Shown one piece after another: positions 44,569 to 52,979 of a stretch of 64,000 nt of DNA. The notes beneath the pieces are model-generated. The model was not told where the DNA came from. It was given only the letters and a program-made list of their open reading frames with translations, and did no database searches. Position 1 is the first letter of the stretch; every line of letters begins with the position of its first letter. This DNA comes from Gillisella vitis. GTDB taxonomy: Bacteria > Pseudomonadota > Alphaproteobacteria > Rhizobiales > Rhizobiaceae. Location: positions 62,001 to 126,000 of the forward strand of contig NZ_JACHLU010000003.1 of assembly GCF_014204625.1 (NCBI RefSeq), given 5' to 3'. The position numbers and the translations under genes were made by a program.

Positions 44569-45936
44569 ATGACAAGACATATTGCCATTATCGGTGGCGG
44601 TGCCAGCGGCATTCTCATGGCAGCCCATCTGCTGCGATGTCATGGCGAGGCGGATGATCTCCGGGTGACGCTTGTTGATGCAGGCCCGAACCTGGCCAGA
44701 GGACTGGCCTATTCGACCACCAATCCCTCCCATCTTCTCAATGTTCGTGCAGGCCAGCTCAGTGCTTTTGCCGATGAGCCGGATCATTTTCTGCACTGGT
44801 TGGTCGCCAGCGGCCAGCGCGATGCAACCCATGCCGATTTTGTGCCACGGCTGTTTTTTGGCAACTATCTTGAACATCTGCTGGCGGCGCTTGTATCGGT
44901 GGATGGTCCGTCTCGTCTGAGAGTTATCACGCAAGCCTGCTCTGGTTTGCGGTCACTGGACAATGGCGTTGAGGTCATGCTGGCCGATGGTTCGGCGGTG
45001 CCTGCCCATTGGGTTGTCCTTGCCACCGGCTTTGGTCTCCGGCAAACAGCAGGGTCTGTCCTGCTTGATCCGTGGGACGGACATGTGCCGGAAAACCGCG
45101 ACGCACGGGTTCTTCTGGTCGGCTCCGGGCTGACCATGGTTGATAAGGTGCTGTCTCTTGTTGATGCAGGGCACCGTGGCCCGATCACGGCAATTTCCCG
45201 CAAGGGATTTCTGCCACGGGCGCACGGGGCGCACCATCCTCTTCAGCTCTCCACCGCAGACATTCCGCTGGGCAGCAGCGTCCATTATCTGTGTCGGTGG
45301 TTGACGCAGCTTGTTGCGGCCCATCAAGCGGGCGGTGGTGATTGGCGTGATGTGATGGACGGACTGCGTCCGCATATTCAGACCATCTGGAAACATTTGC
45401 CAATCGAATCGCGCCGGCGCTTTTTGCGGCATTGCACGGCCTATTGGGACATCCACCGCCACAGGATGCCACAGGCGCAGGCGCAAAGGATGGATGCGGT
45501 TTTGAACAGTGGCCAGCTCACACTTCTAAGAGGCCGGTTTGTCGCGGCGCAGGTGCAGGATGGCCAAACATGCGTTACTTTTTCCAACCCGGCGTCTTCC
45601 AATGCAGCGTCTGGCCTGGACAATGTCTTTGCCGCCGATGTTGCCTATGACTGTCGGGGAATCCGCCGCCAGGCCATGGACGCCGTGCCGCCATTGATGG
45701 CATCTCTGATCGAGAGCGGACAGGCCAAACTGGACACGCTGGGTTTGGGGTTGGCGTTTGACCAGTCGTGCGCCCTTGTGAATGCGCAGGGCACTGCATC
45801 GCCCCGGATTTATGGCATTGGTCCTGTCACGCTCAGCGCCTTGTGGGAAACCATCGCTATTCCCGATATTCGCAGGCAGGCCCAGGCGCTCAGCCAGCAT
45901 CTTTTGACAAAGCCAGCCGGCACGCCCCCACGATAA
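44569..45936 (+). CDS. FAD/NAD(P)-binding protein (NAD_binding_9 type)
   Basis: A 455-residue protein with an N-terminal dinucleotide motif IIGGGASGILMAAHLL, then LVDAGPNLARGLAYSTTNPSHLLNVRAGQLSAFADEPDHFLHWL, the hallmark of the YdhS/HpnW-like group, and a second nucleotide site near ARVLLVGSGLTMVDKVLSL. The ATG at 44569 has GGAGG 5 nt upstream. It likely forms a unit with the Rrf2 gene. The substrate is unknown; an oxidoreductase role in sulphur metabolism is inference. Its stop codon is the first bases of a 107-bp repeat. Confidence 0.85.
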   Translation: MTRHIAIIGGGASGILMAAHLLRCHGEADDLRVTLVDAGPNLARGLAYSTTNPSHLLNVRAGQLSAFADEPDHFLHWLVASGQRDATHADFVPRLFFGNYLEHLLAALVSVDGPSRLRVITQACSGLRSLDNGVEVMLADGSAVPAHWVVLATGFGLRQTAGSVLLDPWDGHVPENRDARVLLVGSGLTMVDKVLSLVDAGHRGPITAISRKGFLPRAHGAHHPLQLSTADIPLGSSVHYLCRWLTQLVAAHQAGGGDWRDVMDGLRPHIQTIWKHLPIESRRRFLRHCTAYWDIHRHRMPQAQAQRMDAVLNSGQLTLLRGRFVAAQVQDGQTCVTFSNPASSNAASGLDNVFAADVAYDCRGIRRQAMDAVPPLMASLIESGQAKLDTLGLGLAFDQSCALVNAQGTASPRIYGIGPVTLSALWETIAIPDIRRQAQALSQHLLTKPAGTPPR

Positions 45937-46040
45937 AGCATGTCGCGTTTTATTGTCCTCAATAAAACGATAACGTACATGCGAAAAAGAAAGAGCTAAA
46001 GCCTGTCGCAGTGAATCCTATTCACTGCGACAGGCTTTAG
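45934..46040. repeat. 107-bp dispersed palindromic element, copy B (reverse of 11396-11502)
   Basis: Same element as copy A, in inverse orientation, same length. It starts on the stop codon of the FAD/NAD(P) gene. The perfect hairpin AAAGCCTGTCGCAGTGAAT with its complement at 45998-46039 is the stronger half. Confidence 0.85.
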
Positions 46041-46118
46041 GGTAATTCTTCTGTGCCGGGTGGATAAAACAGAGCATTCATCCTGAAATCGGACCGCAAT
46101 ATGGAATGGACGAAAACA

Positions 46119-46165
46119 CCTTTCCGCTATTAGTCTATAAAAATGATAGACAAATAGCGGAAAGG
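46119..46165. promoter_or_regulatory. 20-bp-arm inverted repeat covering the ribosome site of the organosulfur operon
   Basis: Arms 46119-46138 and 46146-46165 are complementary at 19 of 20 positions around the 7-nt loop AAAAATG. The inner part is GTCTAT/ATAGAC (46133-46151), matching the palindrome before the asnC gene; the outer part CCTTTCCGCTATT/AATAGCGGAAAGG includes the AAGG ribosome site of the gene starting at 46174. It can act as DNA operator or as an RNA hairpin masking translation. Confidence 0.75.
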
Positions 46166-46173
46166 ACGTTTCC

Positions 46174-46809
46174 ATGTCAGCTCCAGTGATTGTTGGATTT
46201 TCAGGCAGCTTCAGCACGCCTTCCAAAACACGTGCATTGGTGGATGAGGCAATAAAACGCGCCGTGTCCCGGTTTGAGCGCAGCTCCGAGACCTATGATC
46301 TCAGCCACCTCGGATCAGACCTTGGCAATGCCCGCACATTTTCGGATCTGGGCGAGTCCGCCCGGCATGTGGTGGACCGGATCATCCATGCCAAGGCGTT
46401 GGTCATCGCCTGCCCGGTCTACAAAGGCAGCTATCCGGGCCTGTTCAAACATCTTTTTGATCTTTTCGATCCATCCTGGCTTGTCGGCAAACCCATTCTT
46501 CTGGCGGCCATGGGTGGTGGTGAGAAACATGCGCTGATGATCGAGCATCAACTGCGCCCGCTGTTTGCCTGTTTTGAGGCGCAAACGCTGGCCACCGGCA
46601 TTTATGCGTCTGATCGTGATTTTTGTGATGGACAACTGACATCGCCAGCCGTGCTGGAGCGGATTGACCGGGCTGTCGAGCAGCTTGCTCCCGCTCTCGT
46701 TCATCCGCGCCAGCAGCAGCAGACTTTTGCTCAACAGAATTTTGGTCAGCCGGTTTCCGGAAATGTCAGCCCGCTCAGACTGCATCGCAATGCCACAATC
46801 GGCCTTTGA
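46174..46809 (+). CDS. NADPH-dependent FMN reductase (SsuE/MsuE type)
   Basis: A 211-residue flavodoxin-fold reductase: VIVGFSGSFSTPSKTRALVDEAIKRA gives the phosphate-binding loop, and ALVIACPVYKGSYPGLFKHLFDLFDP is the conserved FMN-contact segment. It supplies reduced FMN to the monooxygenase encoded next. The C-terminal 25 residues are Gln-rich and unusual. First gene of the five-gene operon; its ribosome site lies in the right arm of the inverted repeat. Confidence 0.9.
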   Translation: MSAPVIVGFSGSFSTPSKTRALVDEAIKRAVSRFERSSETYDLSHLGSDLGNARTFSDLGESARHVVDRIIHAKALVIACPVYKGSYPGLFKHLFDLFDPSWLVGKPILLAAMGGGEKHALMIEHQLRPLFACFEAQTLATGIYASDRDFCDGQLTSPAVLERIDRAVEQLAPALVHPRQQQQTFAQQNFGQPVSGNVSPLRLHRNATIGL

Positions 46810-46836
46810 GCCTTTCAGATGGATGGAGATTTCAAC

Positions 46837-48189
46837 ATGACAAGACAGATCAAATTGGGCGCTTTTCTGCCGGGTGGTGGCCAGCATATTGCGGCCTGGC
46901 GTCATCCTGACCAGCCATTGGATGGCGCAACCAGTTTCGAATTTCACAAGCAATTGGCTTTGAGTGCCGAGCGTGGCCTGTTTGATGCCTATTTTCTGGC
47001 CGATGCGCTGGCCATCTCTTTTGGCGGTGGCACCGAGGGCGGCAATGCCAAGGTATCGACCTTTGAGCCGATAACGCTGTTTTCGGCATTGGCGCAGTTC
47101 ACCACCCATATCGGCTTTATCGCCACGGCCTCCACCACCTATGAAGAGCCTTACAATCTGGCCCGCAAATTTGCCTCGCTTGATCTTTTGTCGAACGGGC
47201 GGGCAGGCTGGAATGTCGTCACCACGGCCACGGAAGCGGCGGCGCACAATTTCAATCTCGATCAGCAGCATCCCCATGCCGTGCGCTATCGCCGCGCTGC
47301 TGAGTTTGTTGATGTGGTCAAGGCACTGTGGGACAGTTTCGAAGATGACGCCTTTGTCCGGGACCGCGAGAGCGGCCGTTTTTTCGATCCGGAGAAAGTT
47401 CACTATACCAACCACAAGGGTGAATATTTCAAGGTCAAGGGGCCGCTGAATGTCTCGCGCTCACCGCAGGGCCATCCGGTGATTGTGCAGGCGGGCCAGT
47501 CGGATGACGGTCGCGGGCTTGCTGCCGCCACCGCCGAAGTGATCTTCACGGCCCACCAGAAACTTGAAACCGCGCAGGAATTTTACCGCGACATCAAGGC
47601 TCGTGCCCGCGGTTTCGGGCGTGATCCGGGCCATGTTCTGATCATGCCGGGTGTTTCGCCCTTTATTGGCCGCACCGAAGATGAGGCCCGTGAGAAATAT
47701 GACAGGCTCACCAGCCTGATTCTCGAAGAAGATGGCATTGCCCTTCTGAACGGCCTGACCGGAGGGACGCTGGACCTTCGCGGGGTCGATCTCGATGGTC
47801 CCTTGCCGCCATCTCCACCAACCGAGGGCATGAGAAGCCGTCAGGAGCTGATGCGACAGATTGCCGACGAGAACAATTTCACCGTGCGCCAGCTCTATCA
47901 GTGGATTGCTTCGGCACGCGGCCACTTCACCATCGTTGGCACGCCTGTGCAGATTGCCGATACCTTGCAGCAATGGTTCGAGAATGAAGCAGCCGATGGC
48001 TTCAACATTCTGCCGCCATGGCTGCCAACCGGCCTGAATGATTTTGTCGATCTGGTGATCCCGGAATTGCAGCGGCGCGGCCTGTTCCGCACAGCCTATG
48101 AGGGTAAGACCCTGCGTGAAAATCTGGGCCTGCCCTTTGCGCAAACGCGCTGGACGCTGGCCGCAGGCCGCGTGCAGGCTGCCGAATAA
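46837..48189 (+). CDS. FMN-dependent monooxygenase, NtaA/SnaA/DszA/SoxA family
   Basis: A 450-residue luciferase-like monooxygenase. QIKLGAFLPGGGQHIAAWRHP at the N-terminus, DLLSNGRAGWNVVTTATEAAAHNF, RYRRAAEFVDVVKALWDSFEDDAFVRD and HPVIVQAGQSDDGRGLAA are features of the nitrilotriacetate/dibenzothiophene-sulfone monooxygenase group. It uses reduced FMN and O2 to cleave C-S or C-N bonds. The ATG at 46837 has GGAG 8 nt upstream. With the transporter downstream, a sulphur-containing substrate is likely. Confidence 0.92.
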   Translation: MTRQIKLGAFLPGGGQHIAAWRHPDQPLDGATSFEFHKQLALSAERGLFDAYFLADALAISFGGGTEGGNAKVSTFEPITLFSALAQFTTHIGFIATASTTYEEPYNLARKFASLDLLSNGRAGWNVVTTATEAAAHNFNLDQQHPHAVRYRRAAEFVDVVKALWDSFEDDAFVRDRESGRFFDPEKVHYTNHKGEYFKVKGPLNVSRSPQGHPVIVQAGQSDDGRGLAAATAEVIFTAHQKLETAQEFYRDIKARARGFGRDPGHVLIMPGVSPFIGRTEDEAREKYDRLTSLILEEDGIALLNGLTGGTLDLRGVDLDGPLPPSPPTEGMRSRQELMRQIADENNFTVRQLYQWIASARGHFTIVGTPVQIADTLQQWFENEAADGFNILPPWLPTGLNDFVDLVIPELQRRGLFRTAYEGKTLRENLGLPFAQTRWTLAAGRVQAAE

Positions 48190-48275
48190 GACACTGTAAC
48201 ACTTTATATTCACTGAATGATTCCACCCTGAAAATCGGGGTCGGATGTCAGAACTATGCAAGAGAGGACATCACC

Positions 48276-49121
48276 ATGGCCATTCATGCCCAACAGGCAA
48301 TTGCCCTGAAACCATACCGTGAAAGCGCGCGCCTGCCTGCCGATCTGGGCAGGCGGATCTGGGCAGGGTGCCGTGGCATGATGGCGCGGTTCGGCGCTTT
48401 GATTGTTCTCGCCGTGCTCTGGCAGGTGTCATCCACCGTCGGATGGCTTAATCCGGCGGTTTTCCCGCCGCTTGATCGGGTGCTGGACGCCCTCTGGAGC
48501 GGGTTCAGCACCGGGCCGCTGTGGCGCGATGTGCTGATCAGTCTGCAACGGTCAGGGATTGCCTTTGTGGCGGCGGTTGGTCTTGGCATTCCGCTTGGCC
48601 TGTTGATGGGCCAGATCAGGCTGGTGGAGCGGATGCTGGACCCGATTTTGCAGTTTTTTCGACAAACATCGGCGCTCGCGCTCTATCCGGTCTTCATTCT
48701 GATGCTGGGACTTGGAGAAAGTTCGAAAATCTTTGTGATTTTCTGGGCAACCCTGTTTCCGATCCTGCTGGCAACCATTGGTGGTGTGAAACAGGTGGAT
48801 GTGAAGCTGATTGAAATGGCGCGGGTCTATGGGGCCGGGCGGGTTAAAACCTTTCAAAGTGTTGTGCTGCCAGCAGCCCTGCCGCAAATTTTTGTGGGCC
48901 TGCGCTTGAGTGCGACCACGGCACTGTTGTTGCTGATTGCGGCCGAAATGATTGGTGCCAACAGCGGCGTCGGCTTTCAGGTGATGAACGCCCAATATAA
49001 TTTTCAGATTCCGCTGATGTTTGCCGCCATCCTGCTGCTCGCCGCCATGGGCCTGAGCGCCAATTTCCTCCTCACCCTTGCGCAGAGGCGGTTTTGCCGC
49101 TGGGCCAGCCCGCAAGCCTGA
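48276..49121 (+). CDS. ABC transporter permease (SsuC/TauC type)
   Basis: A 281-residue inner-membrane protein with about six TM segments (FGALIVLAVLWQVSSTVGWL, VLISLQRSGIAFVAAVGLGIPLGLLMG, FRQTSALALYPVFILMLGLG, LFPILLATIGGV). The EAA loop is EMARVYGAGRVKTFQSVVLPAALPQIFVGLRL. It belongs to the nitrate/sulfonate/taurine permease family. AGAGAGGACATCACC precedes the ATG. It works with the binding protein and ATPase of the next two genes. Confidence 0.92.
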   Translation: MAIHAQQAIALKPYRESARLPADLGRRIWAGCRGMMARFGALIVLAVLWQVSSTVGWLNPAVFPPLDRVLDALWSGFSTGPLWRDVLISLQRSGIAFVAAVGLGIPLGLLMGQIRLVERMLDPILQFFRQTSALALYPVFILMLGLGESSKIFVIFWATLFPILLATIGGVKQVDVKLIEMARVYGAGRVKTFQSVVLPAALPQIFVGLRLSATTALLLLIAAEMIGANSGVGFQVMNAQYNFQIPLMFAAILLLAAMGLSANFLLTLAQRRFCRWASPQA

Positions 49122-49163
49122 TGCCGCTTCCGCTCAAACACCTGTCATTTTCAAGGAAAAATC

Positions 49164-50171
49164 ATGATTATCACCCGCCGCCGCTTCCATCATTTTGCTG
49201 CATTTTCCGCCGGTCTGTTGCTGTCTACGTCATCTGGCTTTGTATCGGCCAGTGAACCTGAGCAGGTAACCCTTCGCTTTCTGGCCAGTCAGGGCGGATT
49301 GTCTGGCCATGAGCTGGCCGATGCGCTTGGCTATTTCAAAGGCACCGGCATTACAGTTGACAATGTCGGCTATGCGCCGGGTGGTCCGGCATCGCTGTTT
49401 GCACTGGCCTCGGGCAATGTCGACATTGGCAGTGCCGCCACCTCGGCGGTGCTCAACTCGATTGCCGGTGGCAATGATTTTGTCGCCGCCTATCCCAGCA
49501 ACGGCATCAACAAACAGACAGAAAGCGTTTTTTATGCGCTGGAGGGCAGCCCGATCAAATCCATCAAGGATCTGGCGGGCAAGACCATCGCCGTCAACAC
49601 CCTCGGCGCCCATCTCGATTATACGGTGCGTGAGGCGCTGCATTCTGTCGGCCTGCCTGAAAATGCTGCAAAACTGGTTGTTGTTCCGGGGCCGCAACTG
49701 GAGCAGGTTCTGCGCTCGAAACAGGTGGACGTCGCCGCATTCGGCTATTGGCAAAAGACGTTTGAGGGTGCGGCCCTCCAGCATGGTGGCTTGCAGGAGA
49801 TTTTCGGCGATACCGATGTTCTGGGCGAGATTGCCGGTGGATTTGTGGTGCTGCGGCGTGACTGGATCGTCAAACATCCGCAAGCCGCCCAGATCTTCGT
49901 TGAGCAGTCCCAGCGGGCGCTTGAATATGCCCGGACAAACCCTGAGGAGACAAAAAAGATACTGGCCGACGTGTTGACGAAGCGCGGCGAGAATGGAGCG
50001 ATTGCGCAATATTTTACCGGCTATGGCCTGCGTCCGGGTGCCAAGGCGATTGATCGTGATCTTCAGTTCTGGATCGATATTCTTGCGCGCGAAGGGCAGG
50101 TCAAGGATGGACAGCTGAAGGCTGAGAACATCCTCTACGATGCTTCGAAATTTGCAAGTCCCGGCAATTGA
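49164..50171 (+). CDS. Periplasmic binding protein of SsuA/TauA type
   Basis: A 335-residue substrate-binding protein. The leader has a twin-arginine-like start (TRRRFHHFAAFSAGLLL) with cleavage near VSA-SEP. The mature protein shows SsuA features: LSGHELADALGYFKGTGITVDNVGYAPGGPASLFALASGNVDIGSAAT, and KTIAVNTLGAHLDYTVREAL. It should capture an aliphatic sulfonate or related sulphur compound. AAGGAAAAATC precedes the ATG. Its stop lies 9 nt before the ATPase start. Confidence 0.91.
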   Translation: MIITRRRFHHFAAFSAGLLLSTSSGFVSASEPEQVTLRFLASQGGLSGHELADALGYFKGTGITVDNVGYAPGGPASLFALASGNVDIGSAATSAVLNSIAGGNDFVAAYPSNGINKQTESVFYALEGSPIKSIKDLAGKTIAVNTLGAHLDYTVREALHSVGLPENAAKLVVVPGPQLEQVLRSKQVDVAAFGYWQKTFEGAALQHGGLQEIFGDTDVLGEIAGGFVVLRRDWIVKHPQAAQIFVEQSQRALEYARTNPEETKKILADVLTKRGENGAIAQYFTGYGLRPGAKAIDRDLQFWIDILAREGQVKDGQLKAENILYDASKFASPGN

Positions 50172-50179
50172 GGTGCAAG

Positions 50180-50950
50180 ATGAGCGAGCTTCACAGTCTC
50201 CAGCGTGGCACGGTGACAATCCGCGATCTGTCCAAGACCTTCACCATCAACGGGCGTGATCTCAACGTTCTGCACGGTGTCAATCTGCATATCCGGGGTG
50301 GTGAAAGCCTCGCCATTGTCGGTGCCAGTGGCTCTGGCAAAACCACTCTGCTGCGGGTGCTTGCCGGTCTGGAACAGGCCGATCACGGCGGGGTACTGAT
50401 TGATGGCCAGCCGGTGCATGGGGTTGGCACCGAGCGGGCGGTGATTTTTCAGGAGCCGAGACTGCTGCCGTGGCGCAACGTGATCGAAAACGTCGCTTTT
50501 CCACTGGAAGCACGGGGTCTTTCACGCGAAGAAGCCAGCCTTCGTGCCAGGCGCTATGTGCAACTGGTGGGGCTTTCAGAGTTTGCCCACGCGCTCCCCG
50601 CCCAGCTTTCCGGCGGCATGGCCCAGCGAGTGGGCATTGCCCGCGCCTTGGCCGTTCAGCCGGAAATCCTGCTGCTGGACGAACCGCTTGGCGCATTGGA
50701 TGCCATGACCCGCATCACCATGCAGGAAGAACTGGCACGCATCTGGCGCGAGGAAAACCTGACCATGGTGATGGTGACCCACGACCTCGAAGAGGCCGTC
50801 TATCTGGCCGATCGCGTGCTGATCCTGCCCAAGGACAAAGGCGGACAGATCAGAGAGATCACCATTGACCTGCCACGCCCTCGAAACCGCAGCGACAGCC
50901 GCTTTGTCAAACTGCGCGAGGTTTTGCTGTCCGAGTTTGGTCTGCATTAG
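50180..50950 (+). CDS. ABC transporter ATPase of SsuB/TauB type
   Basis: A 256-residue ATPase with Walker A GASGSGKTT at 48-56, the Q-loop FQEPRLLPWRNVIENV, signature LSGGMAQRVGIARAL, Walker B ILLLDEPLGALD and the switch MVTHDLEEAVYL. QEPRLLPW is typical of sulfonate/nitrate transporter ATPases. The ATG at 50180 has GAGG 7 nt upstream. It is the last gene of the operon; the dispersed repeats follow at once. Confidence 0.93.
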   Translation: MSELHSLQRGTVTIRDLSKTFTINGRDLNVLHGVNLHIRGGESLAIVGASGSGKTTLLRVLAGLEQADHGGVLIDGQPVHGVGTERAVIFQEPRLLPWRNVIENVAFPLEARGLSREEASLRARRYVQLVGLSEFAHALPAQLSGGMAQRVGIARALAVQPEILLLDEPLGALDAMTRITMQEELARIWREENLTMVMVTHDLEEAVYLADRVLILPKDKGGQIREITIDLPRPRNRSDSRFVKLREVLLSEFGLH

Positions 50951-50953
50951 GTG

Positions 50954-51271
50954 CTTGTCAGGAAAAAGTGGAGCCCAGTTTTCCCGAAAAGACAAACGAA
51001 AACAAGAGAAGTGAGAGTTTGTCGGGAAAAGTGCAGAGCACACGACATTTTAGCATTGAGTGCTTGGCTCCCCCTCACCCCGCCTCCGCTTTGCTCGGCG
51101 GACCTCTCCCCGCTGGGGCGAGGAACCCATGACCGTTGCTGTTCTTTCCGTCTTCTCCCCTGCGGGGAGAAGGTGGCGGCAGCCGGATGAGGGGGTGCGA
51201 AGCCCAGAAATACGCGCGTCGTGGACTCTGGAAAAAGTGGAGCCCGGTTTTTCCGAAAAGACAAACGAAAA
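50954..51271. repeat. Composite repeat region with 42-bp direct repeats
   Basis: Units at 50961-51002 and 51230-51271 are direct copies of 42 bp with two mismatches (GGAAAAAGTGGAGCCC, then CCGAAAAGACAAACGAAAA). A third unit lies at 21143-21185. A partial unit starting GAGAGTTTGTCGGGAAAAGTG lies at 51013. Between them (51068-51200) are GC-rich inverted repeats such as CCTCACC/GGATGAGGG and TTCTCCCC-TGC-GGGGAGAA. No gene is supported in 50951-51337. Confidence 0.8.
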
Positions 51272-51305
51272 ATACCGCCACAGACGGGATGTCTCGTGGC
51301 GGTAT
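51272..51305 (-). terminator. guaA terminator
   Basis: ATACCGCCAC and GTGGCGGTAT enclose AGAC/GTCT. On the minus strand the stem is followed by TTTTTCGTTTGTC, and this T-run belongs to the adjacent 42-bp repeat unit. It lies 32 bp after the guaA stop. Confidence 0.8.
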
Positions 51306-51337
51306 GTTTGTCTGTTTCACACTGTGTTGAGTGTGGA

Positions 51338-52900
51338 TTATTCCCACTCAATCGTGCCGGGTGGCTTTGATGTCACGTCATAGACGACGCGGTTGATGCC
51401 GCGTACTTCGTTAATGATGCGGGTGGCGGCGCGGCCGAGGAATTCCATGTCGTAGTGATAGAAATCCGCCGTCATACCGTCAACCGAGGTGACGGCGCGA
51501 AGGGCGCAGACGAATTCATAGGTGCGGCCATCGCCCATGACGCCAACGGTCTGCACCGGCAGCAGCACGGCAAAGGCCTGCCAGATCACATCATAGAGAC
51601 CCGCCTTGCGAATTTCGTCGAGGTAGATCGCATCGGCTTCGCGCAGAATATCCAGCTTTTCGCGGGTGACACCGCCCGGGCAGCGGATGGCAAGGCCGGG
51701 GCCGGGGAATGGATGGCGGCCAATGAAGCTGTCTGGCAGGCCAAGCTCTTTGCCCAGCACGCGGACTTCATCCTTGAACAGCTCCCGAAGCGGCTCAACC
51801 AGTTGCATGTTCATGCGGTCTGGCAGACCGCCAACATTGTGGTGGCTCTTGATGGTCACAGACGGGCCGCCGCTGAACGAGACGCTCTCGATCACATCCG
51901 GGTAAAGCGTGCCCTGACCGAGGAAGTCGGCACCGCCAAGCTTCTTGGCTTCTTCTTCGAAGGTCTCGATGAACAGGCGACCAATGATCTTGCGCTTGGT
52001 TTCCGGGTCGGAAACGCCCTCCAGTTCGCCGACAAAACGATCAACTGCATCCACGTGGATCAGGTGCAGATTGTAGTGTTCCTGGAACATCGCCACCACA
52101 TCGGCGGCCTCGTTCTTGCGCATCAAACCGTGGTCAACCAGAATGCAGGTCAGTTGATCGCCAACCGCTTCATGGATCAACAGGGCCGCCACAGACGAGT
52201 CAACGCCGCCGGAGAGGGCGCAGATCACCCGCTTGTCGCCCACCTGTTTGCGAATGGCCTCAACGGCTTTGGCGCGATAGGCGGACATGCTCCAGTCGCC
52301 GGTAATGCCAGCAACATTGTGCACGAAATTCTGGATCAGCTTGGCACCATCTGGCGTGTGCACCACTTCCGGGTGGAACTGAACGGCGTAATATTTGCGG
52401 GCTTCATCGGCAATGAAGGCAAAGGGGGCGTTGGCCGAGGTGGCCAGAACCCGGAAGCCCGGTGGAATTTCGGTGACGCGGTCGCCGTGGGACATCCAGA
52501 CCTGATGGCGTGATCCCACCGACCAAAGCCCTTCGAACAATTCGCATTCCTGCTCGATTTCGAGGAAGGCGCGGCCAAATTCGCGGTGATGACCACTTTC
52601 GACCTTGCCGCCGAGCTGGGCGCAGATGGTTTGCTGGCCATAGCAGATGCCGAAGATGGGCAGGCCGCTGTCAAAAATCACTTGCGGAACGCTTGGGCTG
52701 TTTTCATCCAGCGTGGAAGCGGGGCTTCCCGACAGGATGATTGCCTTTGGCTTGAGGCGGGCAAAGCCTTCTGCGGACGATTGAAAGGGCACGATTTCGC
52801 AATAGACGCCGGTTTCACGAACGCGCCGTGCAATCAGCTGCGTTACCTGGCTGCCAAAATCGATGATGAGAACGCTGTCGGGAGGTGCTATCTGGGTCAT
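51338..52900 (-). CDS. guaA: GuaA, glutamine-hydrolysing GMP synthase
   Basis: A 520-residue enzyme making GMP from XMP. The glutaminase domain has the Cys86 nucleophile (GICYGQQ) and the His176/Glu178 pair (FHPEV); the ATP-pyrophosphatase P-loop is SGGVDSS at 230-236; the C-terminal dimer domain includes [12 protein letters not shown]. Length is normal. AAAGG lies 6 nt before the ATG. Confidence 0.98.
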   Translation of the reverse strand: MTQIAPPDSVLIIDFGSQVTQLIARRVRETGVYCEIVPFQSSAEGFARLKPKAIILSGSPASTLDENSPSVPQVIFDSGLPIFGICYGQQTICAQLGGKVESGHHREFGRAFLEIEQECELFEGLWSVGSRHQVWMSHGDRVTEIPPGFRVLATSANAPFAFIADEARKYYAVQFHPEVVHTPDGAKLIQNFVHNVAGITGDWSMSAYRAKAVEAIRKQVGDKRVICALSGGVDSSVAALLIHEAVGDQLTCILVDHGLMRKNEAADVVAMFQEHYNLHLIHVDAVDRFVGELEGVSDPETKRKIIGRLFIETFEEEAKKLGGADFLGQGTLYPDVIESVSFSGGPSVTIKSHHNVGGLPDRMNMQLVEPLRELFKDEVRVLGKELGLPDSFIGRHPFPGPGLAIRCPGGVTREKLDILREADAIYLDEIRKAGLYDVIWQAFAVLLPVQTVGVMGDGRTYEFVCALRAVTSVDGMTADFYHYDMEFLGRAATRIINEVRGINRVVYDVTSKPPGTIEWE

Positions 52901-52979
52901 GGCGAGCCTTTAAAGAAAACTGCCGCATCTGGCAATTGGTGAAATTGTAACCGCTGCAAAAAATCACGGAATCGGCGGA

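Noticed and set aside
46315..47415. 366-codon frame antisense to the FMN reductase and monooxygenase genes
   Set aside because: It spans the junction of two well-supported genes, and its composition is typical of an off-frame translation.
50954..51271. Possible CRISPR array from the direct 42-bp repeats
   Set aside because: Only two full copies lie here, 227 bp apart, with no regular spacers and no cas genes. The same unit also occurs singly at 21143.
51455..52513. 352-codon frame antisense to guaA
   Set aside because: Shadow frame. guaA is intact with all catalytic residues, and the antisense product has no recognisable domain.
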